Shown here piece by piece: positions 41,366-51,426 of a stretch of 64,000 nt of DNA. The first letter of the stretch is position 1. Every line of letters starts with the position of its first letter. The notes beneath the pieces were generated by a model. It searched no databases. It was not told the origin of the DNA and saw only the letters and a list, made by a program, of their open reading frames with translations. Source of the DNA: Flavobacteriales bacterium (lineage in GTDB: Bacteria; Bacteroidota; Bacteroidia; Flavobacteriales_D; Sanyastnellaceae). The stretch spans positions 1 to 64,000 of the forward strand of contig PKDZ01000039.1 in assembly GCA_002862785.1 (NCBI GenBank). Direction: 5' to 3'. A program made the position numbers and the translations under genes.

Positions 41366-42913
41366 GTGAACATCGAACTGGTCATCAACAAGACCAAGTC
41401 CGGGTTGCGCATTGCCATGCTGGAGGACGGCCATCTGGTCGAACTTCATGAGGACAATGGCAACCAGGAATATGCGGTCGGGGACATTTACCTCGGCCGG
41501 GTCAAGAAGGTGCTGCCCAGCCTGAACGCGGGATTCGTGGACATCGGTCATCCGAAGGATGCCTTTCTCCATTATCTCGATCTCGGGCCTCAATACCGCA
41601 GCTTCAAAAAGTATACCCAGCGTTCCGTCAAAGGAACGCAGGCCACGTCCGACCTCGGCAACTTCAAGCTGGAGTCGGACATCGACAAGAAGGGAAACAT
41701 GAAGGACGTGGTGTCTGCGAGCCAGACCGTCCTCGTCCAGGTGGCCAAGGAGGCCATCTCCACCAAGGGTCCCCGCCTCACCGCGGAGGTCACCCTCGCG
41801 GGCCGCTACCTCGTGCTCGTGCCCTTCTCCAAGAAAATCAGCATCAGCCAGCGCATCAGCAAGGAAAGCGAGCGCAAGCGCCTTCGCGTCCTGCTGGAGA
41901 GCATCCGCCCTGAAAACTGCGGCATCATCGTGAGAACGGTGGCCCAGGAGAAGGGGGCGGCCGACCTGCATTCCGACCTCGAGGATCTTGCGAACCGTTG
42001 GAAGGAACTCCACAAGAACCTACGCGGCGCCAAGCATCGCCAGCGTGTGCTCGGCGAGATCAACAAAACGAGTTCCCTTCTCCGGGACCTGCTCAATCCG
42101 AACTTCTCCCAGATTCTGGTCAACGACCCGGAGGTAGCCGAGGAAGTCAAGGAATACCTCGCGGCCAACGCGCCGGACAAGGTGGACATCGTCAAGTTGT
42201 CCAAGGCCAAGGACGTCTTCGATGACCGCGGTGTGCATCGGATGATCAAGGCGAGCTTCGGCCGCCAGGTCAACCTGCGAAGTGGGGCCTATCTCATCGT
42301 CGAGCACACCGAAGCCATGCACGTCATCGATGTGAACTCCGGTGGCCGGAAGGCTGGGGCGACCTCCCAGGAGGAAAACGCCATCGCCACCAACCTGGAG
42401 TGCGCGGAGGAGATTGCACGCCTGTTGCGCCTGCGCGACATGGGCGGCATCATTGCCGTGGACTTCATCGACATGGGACAGGTGGAGAACCGCCGCAAGT
42501 TGACGGAGGCCCTCCGCAAAGCCATGAAGCCGGACAAGGCCAAGCACAACGTTCTGGCCCCGAGTCGGTTCGGCGTGGTGGAAATCACCCGGCAGCGTGT
42601 CCGCGAGGTGACCGACATCAAGACGGCCGAGCAGTGTCCGTCCTGCAATGGCACCGGCAAGGTCGAGGCGAGCATCTTGGTGACGGACCGGATTGAAGGC
42701 GCCCTTCAGGCTGCCGCCGACCGCGGACTCGGTGAGGTTACGCTCCTCCTCCATCCGATGGTCGATGCCTACATCAAGCGTGGTTTCTGGGACAACCAGT
42801 TGAAGCGCTGGAAGAAGGCCTTCGGCATGAAGATCGTGGTCGACGGCAACTCCTCCATGGAGCTGCTCGAGCACCACGTCTACAACGCAGAAGGAGAAGA
42901 GATCACCTTGTGA
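41366..42913 (+). CDS. rng: Ribonuclease E/G family endoribonuclease (RNase G)
   Basis: 515 residues from a GTG start. S1-like RNA-binding domain (~35-125; YLGRVKKVLPSLNAGFVDIG), RNase H-like/DNase I-like catalytic core with VIDVNSGG and IIAVDFIDM supplying the metal-binding aspartates, and the Zn-link CPSCNGTG. It cuts single-stranded RNA with 5' monophosphate preference and matures 16S rRNA. The length fits RNase G rather than RNase E, as there is no long degradosome tail. Its 3' end overlaps the convergent HD gene by 11 bases. Confidence 0.95.
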   Translation: MNIELVINKTKSGLRIAMLEDGHLVELHEDNGNQEYAVGDIYLGRVKKVLPSLNAGFVDIGHPKDAFLHYLDLGPQYRSFKKYTQRSVKGTQATSDLGNFKLESDIDKKGNMKDVVSASQTVLVQVAKEAISTKGPRLTAEVTLAGRYLVLVPFSKKISISQRISKESERKRLRVLLESIRPENCGIIVRTVAQEKGAADLHSDLEDLANRWKELHKNLRGAKHRQRVLGEINKTSSLLRDLLNPNFSQILVNDPEVAEEVKEYLAANAPDKVDIVKLSKAKDVFDDRGVHRMIKASFGRQVNLRSGAYLIVEHTEAMHVIDVNSGGRKAGATSQEENAIATNLECAEEIARLLRLRDMGGIIAVDFIDMGQVENRRKLTEALRKAMKPDKAKHNVLAPSRFGVVEITRQRVREVTDIKTAEQCPSCNGTGKVEASILVTDRIEGALQAAADRGLGEVTLLLHPMVDAYIKRGFWDNQLKRWKKAFGMKIVVDGNSSMELLEHHVYNAEGEEITL

Positions 42914-44159
42914 TCCCGGCGCCCGGTCGGGGCGGCAACTCTTTGGGATAGGCCAGGAAATGCCGCTCCACCGGGACGCTGAGGGCACTCAGATTCAGAT
43001 GGTCTGACGCCGAGGCGACGTCGCGCACCGAGCCGTCTTTGTACAACATCTGAATGCCGTGGGACGCTGTGCTGTAGGCCCGGTTGTCGATGCGGTCGTG
43101 CAGCACGAAGCAAGCAGCGTCTTCCGTGTCCAGTCCGAAGTGGCGGCCGGCCGTCTCGATGCGCTCGGCGATGTCGCTCTGGTCGAACGGGGCGTCCCTC
43201 AATTCAATCTTGAACAGCCTTCGGTACGTCAGTCGGCGGCAGAGCTCGGACAGCACGGTGTCCGGGTGGTGTTGCCAAGATTTGATGCAACACATGATGT
43301 CGTTGTCGTCCAGGGCACAGAATGCGGCGAGGACCTCTGGGTCCGCCATGAACCGTGCCCGGTCGAGGTCGTCGTACAAGAATGGCCGAAGGGAGGGCGT
43401 GGTCCACACGTCCTCACCGCGGAGGGCTAGGGTCCGCGCCCGATCGAGAATGCCCATCATCATCCATTCTGCGGCCAACACAGTCTTGTGGAGGTAGACC
43501 TGCCAGTACATCAGGCGACGGGAAATGATGAATTTCTCGATGGAGTAGATGCCCTTTTCCTCGACGACGAGCCGCCCGTCGTGCACGTTGAGCATGCGGA
43601 TGATCCGCTCGGAGCTGATCATGCCCTCGCTGACCCCGGTGAAGAAGCTGTCCCGACGGAGGTAGTCCATCCGGTCCATGTCGAGTTGGCTCGAGACGAG
43701 GTCGTGGAGGAAGCCCTTGGGGTGATGGTCATTGAAGATCTCAATCGCCGTGTCGAGCATGCCGTTCATTTCCTCGTTGAGGCGCGTCATGATGAGCGTG
43801 CTCACCTCTTCGTGGTGCACACCCCGGACGAGCGAATGCTCGAGGGCATGGCTGAACGGGCCGTGGCCCACGTCATGCAGGAGGATGGCCAAACAGGCCC
43901 CACGGAATTCATCCTCGGTGATCACGACGCCTTTTTCCCTCAAGGAATCGAGCGCCTCCTGCATCAGGAACATGGCCCCGAGGGCGTGGTGGAACCGGTT
44001 GTGGACCGCGCCCGGGTAGACCAGATGGCTCAGGCCCAGCTGGCTGATGCGACGAAGGCGCTGCACCCAAGGGTGATCAAAGATGTCGGTGAAGTCGGCG
44101 TGACGGACCTGAATGAAGCCGTATACAGGGTCGTTGAGCAGCTTGGGACGGGCGGCCAT
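42903..44159 (-). CDS. HD-domain phosphohydrolase
   Basis: 418 residues. Metal-binding HD motif AILLHDVGHGPFSHALEH with the upstream HNRFHHALG and downstream DMDRMDYLRRDS. The N-terminus DPVYGFIQ...HPWVQRLRRISQLG is typical of the large SAMHD1/dGTPase-like family; members hydrolyse dNTPs or other nucleotides. Bacteroidota carry one next to lpxD or porX. The exact substrate is unknown. The start at 44159 matches the family N-terminus; the open frame continues antisense to porX but is not coding. Confidence 0.88.
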   Translation of the reverse strand: MAARPKLLNDPVYGFIQVRHADFTDIFDHPWVQRLRRISQLGLSHLVYPGAVHNRFHHALGAMFLMQEALDSLREKGVVITEDEFRGACLAILLHDVGHGPFSHALEHSLVRGVHHEEVSTLIMTRLNEEMNGMLDTAIEIFNDHHPKGFLHDLVSSQLDMDRMDYLRRDSFFTGVSEGMISSERIIRMLNVHDGRLVVEEKGIYSIEKFIISRRLMYWQVYLHKTVLAAEWMMMGILDRARTLALRGEDVWTTPSLRPFLYDDLDRARFMADPEVLAAFCALDDNDIMCCIKSWQHHPDTVLSELCRRLTYRRLFKIELRDAPFDQSDIAERIETAGRHFGLDTEDAACFVLHDRIDNRAYSTASHGIQMLYKDGSVRDVASASDHLNLSALSVPVERHFLAYPKELPPRPGAGITR

Positions 44160-44202
44160 GGGCCGAAATTTGGCACGTTTCTTTGCAGGGACGGACGGCC
44201 GA

Positions 44203-44209
44203 CAAAATA
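44203..44209 (-). promoter_or_regulatory. TATTTTG, candidate -7 box for the HD-domain gene
   Basis: Minus-strand TATTTTG lies 43 bases before the ATG at 44159, in the divergent gap with porX. No equally good box is seen for porX on the plus strand. Confidence 0.35.
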
Positions 44210-44237
44210 ATTGCGACCAAACGCCATTGAAGGAAGC

Positions 44238-45806
44238 ATGACGCGCACCCCTCACATCCTCTGGGCCGACGATGAGATCGACCTGCTCAAGCCCCACATC
44301 CTGTTTCTGCAAGGCAAGGGATACGATGTGACCGGATTCACGGACGGGGCGGCGCTCATCGAGGCGCTGGAAGAGGACCGCCTCGTGGATGTCGTTTTCC
44401 TCGATGAGAACATGCCGGGCCTGACCGGCCTCGAGACCCTCCAGCGAATCAAGGCCAAGCGCCCCCACCTGCCTTGTGTGATGATCACCAAGAGCGAGGA
44501 AGAGCACATCATGGAAGAGGCCATCGGGTCCAAGATGGCGGACTATCTGATCAAGCCGCTCAACCCGAACCAGATCCTGCTCTCGCTGAAGAAGATTCTC
44601 GACGAGAAGCGCTTGGTCGGCGAGAAGGCGATGAGCGATTACCAGCGCGAATTCCGCGAGTTGGGCATGCGGCTCATGGACCGCCTCGGGCGCGAGGATT
44701 GGGAGGACATCCACAAGCGACTGGTCCACTGGGACCTCGAATTGACGGCCTCCGGAGACACGGGCATGTCCGAGGTTCTGCGCATGCAGAAGCAGGATGC
44801 GGGTCGCCAGTTCGCCCGGTTTGTGACGGACCGATACGGCGATTGGCTGGCCGACCTCGACCGGTGCGACGGGCACGAGGACCCCTTGCTGGCCCCCAAG
44901 GTCATGGCGGAATCCGTCCGTCCCCTGCTCGACGAGAGAAAGAAGACCCTCATGGTGGTCATCGACAACTTCCGGTATGACCAGTGGCGGGCCCTCGGTC
45001 CCATGCTCACCGAGGACTGGCAGGTGCAATCCGAGCGAATGCACTGGAGCTTTCTGCCCACCGCCACCCAATACGCGCGCAATGCCTTGTTTGCCGGCAT
45101 GACCCCGGCCCGCATCGCGCAGGTCCATCCCCAGTGGTGGAAGGACGAACAGGCCAAGGGCTCCAAAAACGCCCACGAGGCCGAGTTGCTTGAAGCGCAG
45201 TTGGACCGGTGGGGATTCACCGGCCAATGGGGCTACCACAAGATCACCGACGTTGCGTCGGGCCGAAAGCTGGTCGAGGATTTCCACCAGATCCGAGACC
45301 GCGACTTCACCGCTGTCGTCTTCAATTTCGTGGACATGCTGAGCCATGCCCGAACGGAGAGCGAGATCATCAAGGAGCTCGCCGAGGACGAGGCGGCCTA
45401 CCGGTCCCTCACGGTGAGCTGGTTCGAGCACAATCCCTTGCGGGAGCTTCTCCGTCTGGCCGCCGATGCCGGGTTCGAGCTGGTCCTGACGACCGATCAC
45501 GGCACGGTCCAGGTGGCCGATCCGGTCAAAGTCCAGGGTGAGAAAGAGGTGACCGACAATCCGCGGTACAAGACCGGCCGGAACCTCCGCCACGACGACG
45601 ACGTCTTCGCGGTGTCCGATCCTGAGGCGTTTGGTTTGCCCAAATCGCATCTTTCGAGCCGGTACATCTTCGCCACGGAGCGTGATTTCATGGTGTACCC
45701 GAACAACTTGAATCGGTTCGTCCGCTACCTCGACGGCACGTTCCAGCACGGGGGCATCTCCATGGAGGAGATGCTCGTTCCCCTCGTCCACCTGGTCCCC
45801 CGATGA
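44238..45806 (+). CDS. porX: PorX: response regulator with PglZ (alkaline-phosphatase-fold) effector, T9SS regulator
   Basis: 522 residues. CheY-like receiver (1-120) with acidic pocket ADDEID, phospho-acceptor Asp56 in VVFLDENMPGLTG and the lysine of YLIKPL; a helical linker; and a PglZ domain (~200-522) with metal-site segments VVIDNFRYDQW, FVDMLSHARTE and TTDHGT. In Porphyromonas and Flavobacterium PorX works with PorY to control type IX secretion and binds zinc; the effector hydrolyses nucleotide second messengers. The ATG at 44238 (MTRTPHILWADDE) is preferred to an upstream TTG. It overlaps tsaE by four bases. Confidence 0.95.
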   Translation: MTRTPHILWADDEIDLLKPHILFLQGKGYDVTGFTDGAALIEALEEDRLVDVVFLDENMPGLTGLETLQRIKAKRPHLPCVMITKSEEEHIMEEAIGSKMADYLIKPLNPNQILLSLKKILDEKRLVGEKAMSDYQREFRELGMRLMDRLGREDWEDIHKRLVHWDLELTASGDTGMSEVLRMQKQDAGRQFARFVTDRYGDWLADLDRCDGHEDPLLAPKVMAESVRPLLDERKKTLMVVIDNFRYDQWRALGPMLTEDWQVQSERMHWSFLPTATQYARNALFAGMTPARIAQVHPQWWKDEQAKGSKNAHEAELLEAQLDRWGFTGQWGYHKITDVASGRKLVEDFHQIRDRDFTAVVFNFVDMLSHARTESEIIKELAEDEAAYRSLTVSWFEHNPLRELLRLAADAGFELVLTTDHGTVQVADPVKVQGEKEVTDNPRYKTGRNLRHDDDVFAVSDPEAFGLPKSHLSSRYIFATERDFMVYPNNLNRFVRYLDGTFQHGGISMEEMLVPLVHLVPR

Positions 45807-46273
45807 GCACCGGGCAGCTTCACTGCATCTGGGATTCCCGCCCCTTCGGCCTCAATGGCCTGAATGAAGTGGCCGGACAGCTCGCCGACCGCCTGGATTG
45901 GGGTGAGGTGATTGCCCTTCAGGCTCCGATGGGCACCGGGAAGACCACGCTCGTCTCCGCTCTGGCCCGGCACCACGGTGCGGAGGATGCCGCTTCGAGC
46001 CCCACATTTGCCTTGTGCCAGAGTTACCCGGTGCCTGCAGAAGGGTCCGGTCGGAGGCTCATCCGACACCTCGATCTGTACCGCATCCGCCACGAGGATG
46101 AACTCATCGACCTCGGGTGGGAGGAGCTGATGCACGATGCCGAGGCCTTGACCTTTGTGGAGTGGCCGGAACGGGCAGCGGACCATTTTCCGGACCATGC
46201 CCGGCTCCTCCGCATGGAGTGTTTGCCCGACGGAATGCGGGTGGCCACGTTGTGGCAACGGGAATCCGCTTAA
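45803..46273 (+). CDS. tsaE: tRNA t6A biosynthesis ATPase TsaE
   Basis: 156 residues. Walker A in LQAPMGTGKTTLVSAL, SSPTFALCQSY and HLDLYRI, and the closing FVEWPERA are the TsaE pattern. It acts with TsaB/TsaD to recycle the threonylcarbamoyl-transfer complex that modifies A37 of ANN-decoding tRNAs. It follows porX with an ATGA overlap, an association found widely in Bacteroidota and not obviously functional. Confidence 0.94.
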   Translation: MSTGQLHCIWDSRPFGLNGLNEVAGQLADRLDWGEVIALQAPMGTGKTTLVSALARHHGAEDAASSPTFALCQSYPVPAEGSGRRLIRHLDLYRIRHEDELIDLGWEELMHDAEALTFVEWPERAADHFPDHARLLRMECLPDGMRVATLWQRESA

Positions 46274-46303
46274 ATTCCCGATTGACCCGAACCGATTTCG
46301 ACC

Positions 46304-47524
46304 GTGGAAACCAAGGAACGCATCCGCCGCCTGGCCTTCCAGGCCGCGCTGTCTCCCCAAGAGGAGCAGCTCGCCCTCCGCACGCATGAGCAGAGCCTGC
46401 GCATCGGCATCCCCAAGGAGATGGCCCTGCAGGAACGCCGTGTGGCCCTGGACCCTGACGCGGTCGGACTGCTCGTCGCCCATGGCCACGAGGTGGTGGT
46501 CGAGACCGGAGCTGGGGTCCATGCTCAGTTCTCGGACGCCGACTATAGCGAGGCTGGAGCCCGAATCGCTCCGGACGCCGCTACCGTTTACGACAATGAC
46601 CTCATCCTGAAGGTGGCCCCCCCGCAGGAATCCGAGTTGGAGTTCATGCGGGACCGGCAGACCATCTTCAGCGGCCTCCAGCTGGCCACGCACCCCGAGC
46701 GGACGATTGAGAAGATGATGGACCGCAAGATCACGGCCGTCGCCTGGGACTTCATGCAGGACCGCACGGGCATCTTCCCGTTGGTTCGGGCGATGGGCGA
46801 GATTGCCGGCACGACCAGCATTCTCATCGCCGCGGAATACCTGTCTCACCCGACGCATGGGGATGGCAGCATGCTGGGGGCCATGACCGGTGTGGCACCG
46901 TCCGAGGTGGTCATCATCGGAGCCGGCACAGTGGGCGAATTTGCCACCCGCGCCGCCATTGGCCTCGGGGCCTCGGTCCGGGTCTTCGACAGCAGCCCGT
47001 ACCGCCTCCGCCGCCTGCGCGGGGAAATCGGCGGCCGGCTTTGGACCAGCACCCTGCATCCCAAGGTGCTCGCGGATTCCCTGGCGTCGGCCAACGTGGC
47101 CATCGGGGCCGTCCGTCCCCACCAGGGCCGGACCCCCATGATCGTCACCGAGGCGATGGTCCAGGGCATGCGCGAGGGGGCGGTCATCGTCGACGTCAGC
47201 ATCGACAGCGGCGGATGCTTCGAGACCTCCCGCCTGACCAACCACCAGGACCCCGTCTTCTCCGAATTCGGAGTGACCCACTACGGCGTGGCCAACATCC
47301 CCAGCCGCGTGCCGAGGACAGCCAGCATGGCCTTGTCGAACCTGCTCGGTCCCCTCCTGCAGAAGGTGGGCGAGCACGGTGGCATCGGTTCGGGCCTCGA
47401 ACACAGTCCGATGATCCGCAGCGGATTGTACCTGTACCGCGGCAACGTGGTCAACCGGGATCTCGCCGAGGCGTTCGGATGGCCCTCCAAGGACCTGGAT
47501 CTCCTACTCGCCGCTTACGACTGA
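46304..47524 (+). CDS. ald: Alanine dehydrogenase
   Basis: 406 residues from a GTG start, about 30 longer than typical Ald owing to an N-terminal extension (METKERIRRLAFQAALSPQEEQ), as known in Bacteroidota members. It reversibly deaminates L-alanine to pyruvate with NAD. Catalytic-domain motifs are IGIPKEMALQERRVAL and a Rossmann segment VVIIGAGTVGEFATRAAI; DVSIDSGGCFETS and the closing GVANIPSRVPRTAS are family marks. It starts 30 bases after tsaE. Three bases separate its stop from the convergent mutS stop. Confidence 0.94.
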   Translation: METKERIRRLAFQAALSPQEEQLALRTHEQSLRIGIPKEMALQERRVALDPDAVGLLVAHGHEVVVETGAGVHAQFSDADYSEAGARIAPDAATVYDNDLILKVAPPQESELEFMRDRQTIFSGLQLATHPERTIEKMMDRKITAVAWDFMQDRTGIFPLVRAMGEIAGTTSILIAAEYLSHPTHGDGSMLGAMTGVAPSEVVIIGAGTVGEFATRAAIGLGASVRVFDSSPYRLRRLRGEIGGRLWTSTLHPKVLADSLASANVAIGAVRPHQGRTPMIVTEAMVQGMREGAVIVDVSIDSGGCFETSRLTNHQDPVFSEFGVTHYGVANIPSRVPRTASMALSNLLGPLLQKVGEHGGIGSGLEHSPMIRSGLYLYRGNVVNRDLAEAFGWPSKDLDLLLAAYD

Positions 47525-47527
47525 GGC

Positions 47528-50188
47528 TCAGCCCCCGACCCGTTTCCGGATCTCATGCAGTTTCAGCAACGCCTCCACGGGCGTCAGCTGGTCGATGTCG
47601 AGATCGAGCAGGTCTTCCTTGATGTCTTGGAGGACGGGGTCGTCGAGTTGGAAGAAACTCATCTGCAGCCCCTCCTCTTGAGTGGACGTCTCCTTCGGAG
47701 CGGCACCGCCCGAGGCCCGGCCTCGGCCGCCACCCTCCGATTCCAACCCCTCCAACACCTCCTCGGCACGGCGCACGAGAGAGCCCGGCATCCCAGCGAG
47801 CTTGGCGACGTGGATGCCGAAACTGTGCTCGCTGCCGCCGGGGACCAACTTCCGCAGGAACAGGACCTTGCCGTCTTGCTGGCGCACGCTGACGTTGGCG
47901 TTGTGAATCCGGGAGAACCGGTCGGCCATGCGGTTCAGCTCGTGGTAATGGGTAGCGAACAGGGTCTTTGCCCGGCACTTTGGATGCTCGTGCAAGAACT
48001 CGGCGATGGCCCAAGCGATGCTGATGCCATCGTACGTGCTGGTGCCCCGGCCAATCTCATCGAGGAGGACGAGGGAGCGGTCCGACAGGTTGTGGAGGAT
48101 GGACGCGGTTTCGTTCATCTCCACCATGAAGGTCGATTCGCCGGCACTGAGGTTGTCCGAGGCGCCCACGCGGGTGAAGACCTTGTCGACCAGCCCCATC
48201 CGCACCGAGCGGGCCGGCACGTAGCTGCCCATCTGCGCCATGAGGGCGATGAGCGCCGTCTGTCGGAGCAGGGCACTCTTTCCGGACATGTTGGGACCGG
48301 TGATCATGAGGATCTGCTGGCGGTCCCGGTCGAGCGCGACGTCGTTGGCCACATATGATTCGCCGTCGGGCAGGCACCGCTCGATGACGGGGTGGCGGCC
48401 ACCGACGATTTCGAGTTCGTGGCCCTCCACGAGGACGGGCCGAGTGTAGCCGTGGTCCTCGGCCACCTGGGCGAATCCGAGCAGGAGGTCGAGGCCGGCC
48501 ACGGCGCGTGCCGTGGATTGTAGCAGGGGCAGGTGCGGGTGCAAGGCCGTAACGAGGGCGGTATAGGCTTCCCGTTCGACCACGTCGAGCCGTTCCTCTG
48601 CGCCGAGGATGCGTTGCTCGAGTTCCTTGAGCTCCGGGGTGATGTAGCGCTCGGCCTGGGTCAGGGTCTGCTTTCGAATCCACTCCTCGGGCACCTTGTC
48701 CTTGTGGGCATGACGGACTTCGAGGTAATAGCCGAAGACGTTGTTGAAGGCAATCTTCAGGGAGGTGATGCCGGTGGCCGCGGCCTCGCGCTCGCGAATG
48801 CCCTCGAGCTTGGCCTTGCCATTGTCCCGGAGGTCACGGAGTTCATCGAGTTCCTGCACCACCCCGGAGGCGATCGTGGCCCCCTTGCCCAGTACGCCGG
48901 GAGGGTCTTCGGTCAGCTCGGTCCGCAGTTGGGCAAGGGCGGCATCTGCAGGGTCGAGCCGGCCAGCCCAGCGGCCGATGACCGGGTCGTCCGAGCTGTC
49001 GACCATGAGGCGCAGGGCCTCCACGGCGGTCAGCGCACGGCGGAGTCGGTCGAGCTCGGCGGGTGAGATGCGCACGGCGGCGGTTTTGGCCAGCAGCCGT
49101 TCGAGGTCCCCGATGCGGTTCAGTTCGGCGATGAGGTCGGCCCGCATCACCGGCTGCTCGAGGAAGGCGGCCACCGCTTCATGCCGGCGGGTCACCCGTT
49201 CGGCGTCACACAGGGGCTGGGCGATCCACCGGCGCAGCATCCGGGCCCCCATCGGGGTGGCAGAGTGGTCGAGGATGTCGACGAGCGCCACGCCTTCCGG
49301 GTGGGTCGGGGCCAGCAACTCGAGGTTGCGGATGGTGAACCCGTCCATGGCCACGTTGCTCCCCCATTCCACACGGCCGAGGGAGGCGATGTGCCCCAAT
49401 CGGTCATGCTTCGTGGTGCCCACGTAATGCAGGGCGGCTCCGGCGGCGATGATGGCCAGCGGTTGACCGTCCAGCCCGAACCCTTTGAGCCCCTTTGTGC
49501 CGAAGTGGCGCTCGAGGGTCTCGCGGGCGAAGTCGGATTGCCACACCCAATCGTCGAGAGGGAAACGGTATCCGGTCAGGTCGAGCGATTCGGGTTCGCC
49601 GTGCCGCAGATGGAGGGTTTCCTTGGGGCGGAAGGTGCGCAGGAGCGGAGCGATGTCCGACGGGGCGCCCTCCGCAGCCAAAAATTCTCCGGTTGAGACG
49701 TCAAGGAAGGCGACTCCCGCGCGTTCCCGCTTGGATTGACCGCGGCCCTCCAACACAACGTGGACGGCGGCGAGCCAGTTGTTCTCGCGCGCGTCGAGGA
49801 CCTGGTCGTTGAGGGCCACGCCGGGTGTCACCATCTCGGTGACCCCGCGCTTGACGATGGTCTTGGCGGTCTTGGGGTCCTCGAGCTGGTCACAGACGGC
49901 GACCCGATGGCCGGCCCGGACGAGCTTGGGCAGGTAGTTCTCGAGGGCGTGGTGCGGGAATCCGGCGAGCTCCACCTCGGAGGCGGCGCCGTTCTTCCGA
50001 GCGGTCAGCACGATGTTGAGCACCTTGGACGCGGTCACAGCATCCTGCCCGAACGTCTCGTAGAAATCCCCCACTCGGAAGAGGAGCAGGGCATCCGGAT
50101 GCTGGGCCTTGACCTTGTTGTACTGGGCCATCAGGGGGGTCTCCTTCACCCCCTTTGCGGTTTTCTCTTTGCCCTTGGCCCCGGCCAT
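47528..50188 (-). CDS. mutS: DNA mismatch repair protein MutS
   Basis: 886 residues. Mismatch-binding FYE motif in RVGDFYETFGQDA, connector and lever domains, then the ATPase: Walker A TGPNMSGKSALLRQTA, MVEMNETA, DEIGRGTSTYDG and THYHELN. The dimerisation helix-turn-helix and a C-terminal tail with QLTPVEALLKLHEI close it. It recognises mispairs and starts repair. The first 18 residues are a Lys/Gly-rich extension (AGAKGKEKTAKGVKE). It lies 4 bases after clpX. Confidence 0.97.
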   Translation of the reverse strand: MAGAKGKEKTAKGVKETPLMAQYNKVKAQHPDALLLFRVGDFYETFGQDAVTASKVLNIVLTARKNGAASEVELAGFPHHALENYLPKLVRAGHRVAVCDQLEDPKTAKTIVKRGVTEMVTPGVALNDQVLDARENNWLAAVHVVLEGRGQSKRERAGVAFLDVSTGEFLAAEGAPSDIAPLLRTFRPKETLHLRHGEPESLDLTGYRFPLDDWVWQSDFARETLERHFGTKGLKGFGLDGQPLAIIAAGAALHYVGTTKHDRLGHIASLGRVEWGSNVAMDGFTIRNLELLAPTHPEGVALVDILDHSATPMGARMLRRWIAQPLCDAERVTRRHEAVAAFLEQPVMRADLIAELNRIGDLERLLAKTAAVRISPAELDRLRRALTAVEALRLMVDSSDDPVIGRWAGRLDPADAALAQLRTELTEDPPGVLGKGATIASGVVQELDELRDLRDNGKAKLEGIREREAAATGITSLKIAFNNVFGYYLEVRHAHKDKVPEEWIRKQTLTQAERYITPELKELEQRILGAEERLDVVEREAYTALVTALHPHLPLLQSTARAVAGLDLLLGFAQVAEDHGYTRPVLVEGHELEIVGGRHPVIERCLPDGESYVANDVALDRDRQQILMITGPNMSGKSALLRQTALIALMAQMGSYVPARSVRMGLVDKVFTRVGASDNLSAGESTFMVEMNETASILHNLSDRSLVLLDEIGRGTSTYDGISIAWAIAEFLHEHPKCRAKTLFATHYHELNRMADRFSRIHNANVSVRQQDGKVLFLRKLVPGGSEHSFGIHVAKLAGMPGSLVRRAEEVLEGLESEGGGRGRASGGAAPKETSTQEEGLQMSFFQLDDPVLQDIKEDLLDLDIDQLTPVEALLKLHEIRKRVGG

Positions 50189-50192
50189 GGGG

Positions 50193-51419
50193 TCAGGAGG
50201 CGACCTTCAATTGTCCCTTGTCGCTCTCGTCGAACCGTTGGCGTGCGTATTCCGCGGTCACCCGCAGTTCCTCCGCGCCTTCCTTTCCGGGAAGCTCGAA
50301 CATCGCGTCGCTGAGCACGGCCTCGCAGATGCTTCGCAGACCGCGGGCTCCGAGCTTGAAGTCCACCGCCTTCTCGACGATGAAATCGAGGGCGTCGGCA
50401 TCGAACTTCAGGGAGATGCCATCGAGTTCGAAGAGGCGCTCGTACTGCTTGACCAATGCGTTCTTCGGCTCGGTCAGGATGCGGCGGAGCGCATGCGGAT
50501 CGAGCGGGTCGAGATGGGTCAGCACCGGGAAGCGTCCGATGAGCTCGGGAATCAGGCCAAAGCTGCGGAGATCAGCGGGGGCAATGGCGGACAGAAGCGT
50601 CTCGGGACGGTCTTCCGCGCCGGTGTTGAAGCCGATGCTCGAGGTGGCAATGCGGCGTTCGATGTGCTGTTCGATGCCGTTGAAGGCCCCTCCGCAGACG
50701 AAGAGGATGTTGCGCGTATCGAGCGTGATGAGTTTTTGTTCGGGGTGCTTGCGGCCTCCCTGGGGTGGAACGTTGACCTCGGCGCCTTCGAGGAGCTTGA
50801 GCAGGGCCTGCTGGACGCCCTCGCCGCTCACGTCGCGGGTGATGGAGGGGTTGTCGCTCTTGCGGGCAATCTTGTCGATCTCATCGATGAACACGATGCC
50901 CCGCTGCGCCTTGGCCACATCGTAGTCGGCGGACTGCAGCAGGCGGGACAGCACGCTCTCCACGTCTTCCCCTACGTAGCCGGCCTCAGTCAGGATGGTG
51001 GCGTCCGCGATGCAGAACGGCACCTTCAACAGTCGGGCGATGCTCCGGGCCAGAAGCGTCTTGCCGGTGCCGGTCTCGCCGACGAGGACGATGTTGGACT
51101 TCTCGATTTCCACCTCGCCTTCGGCCGCGGGGTGGGCGAGGCGCTTGTAGTGGTTGTAGACCGCGACACTCAAGGTGCGCTTGGCGAGCTCCTGGCCGAT
51201 GACGTACTCATCGAGGAACCGCTTGATGTCGGCGGGCCGTTCGAGCTGGACTCCGGGGTCGAAGCCGGCTTCTTCGCCCTGGTGGCGCTCCTCCTTGACG
51301 ATGGCGTCCGCCTGTTCGATACAATGGTCGCAGATGTGGCCCGTCACCCCCGCGATGAGGATGTCGACTTCCGACTTCTTGCGCCCGCAGAACGAGCAGT
51401 TGATCTCGCGGTCCGCCAT
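50193..51419 (-). CDS. clpX: ATP-dependent Clp protease ATP-binding subunit ClpX
   Basis: 408 residues. Zinc-binding domain with Cys8, Cys11, Cys30 and Cys33; AAA+ core with Walker [23 protein letters not shown] pore region, Walker B IVFIDEID and sensor GARGLRSI. It unfolds tagged substrates and feeds them to ClpP. It starts 7 bases after the clpP stop; tig-clpP-clpX-mutS form one minus-strand run. Confidence 0.97.
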   Translation of the reverse strand: MADREINCSFCGRKKSEVDILIAGVTGHICDHCIEQADAIVKEERHQGEEAGFDPGVQLERPADIKRFLDEYVIGQELAKRTLSVAVYNHYKRLAHPAAEGEVEIEKSNIVLVGETGTGKTLLARSIARLLKVPFCIADATILTEAGYVGEDVESVLSRLLQSADYDVAKAQRGIVFIDEIDKIARKSDNPSITRDVSGEGVQQALLKLLEGAEVNVPPQGGRKHPEQKLITLDTRNILFVCGGAFNGIEQHIERRIATSSIGFNTGAEDRPETLLSAIAPADLRSFGLIPELIGRFPVLTHLDPLDPHALRRILTEPKNALVKQYERLFELDGISLKFDADALDFIVEKAVDFKLGARGLRSICEAVLSDAMFELPGKEGAEELRVTAEYARQRFDESDKGQLKVAS

Positions 51420-51426
51420 GGTGGAA

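Noticed and set aside
42913..45791. Extension of the HD gene frame antisense to porX
   Set aside because: The family N-terminus is at 44159 and the extension overlaps all of porX in antisense without any motif.
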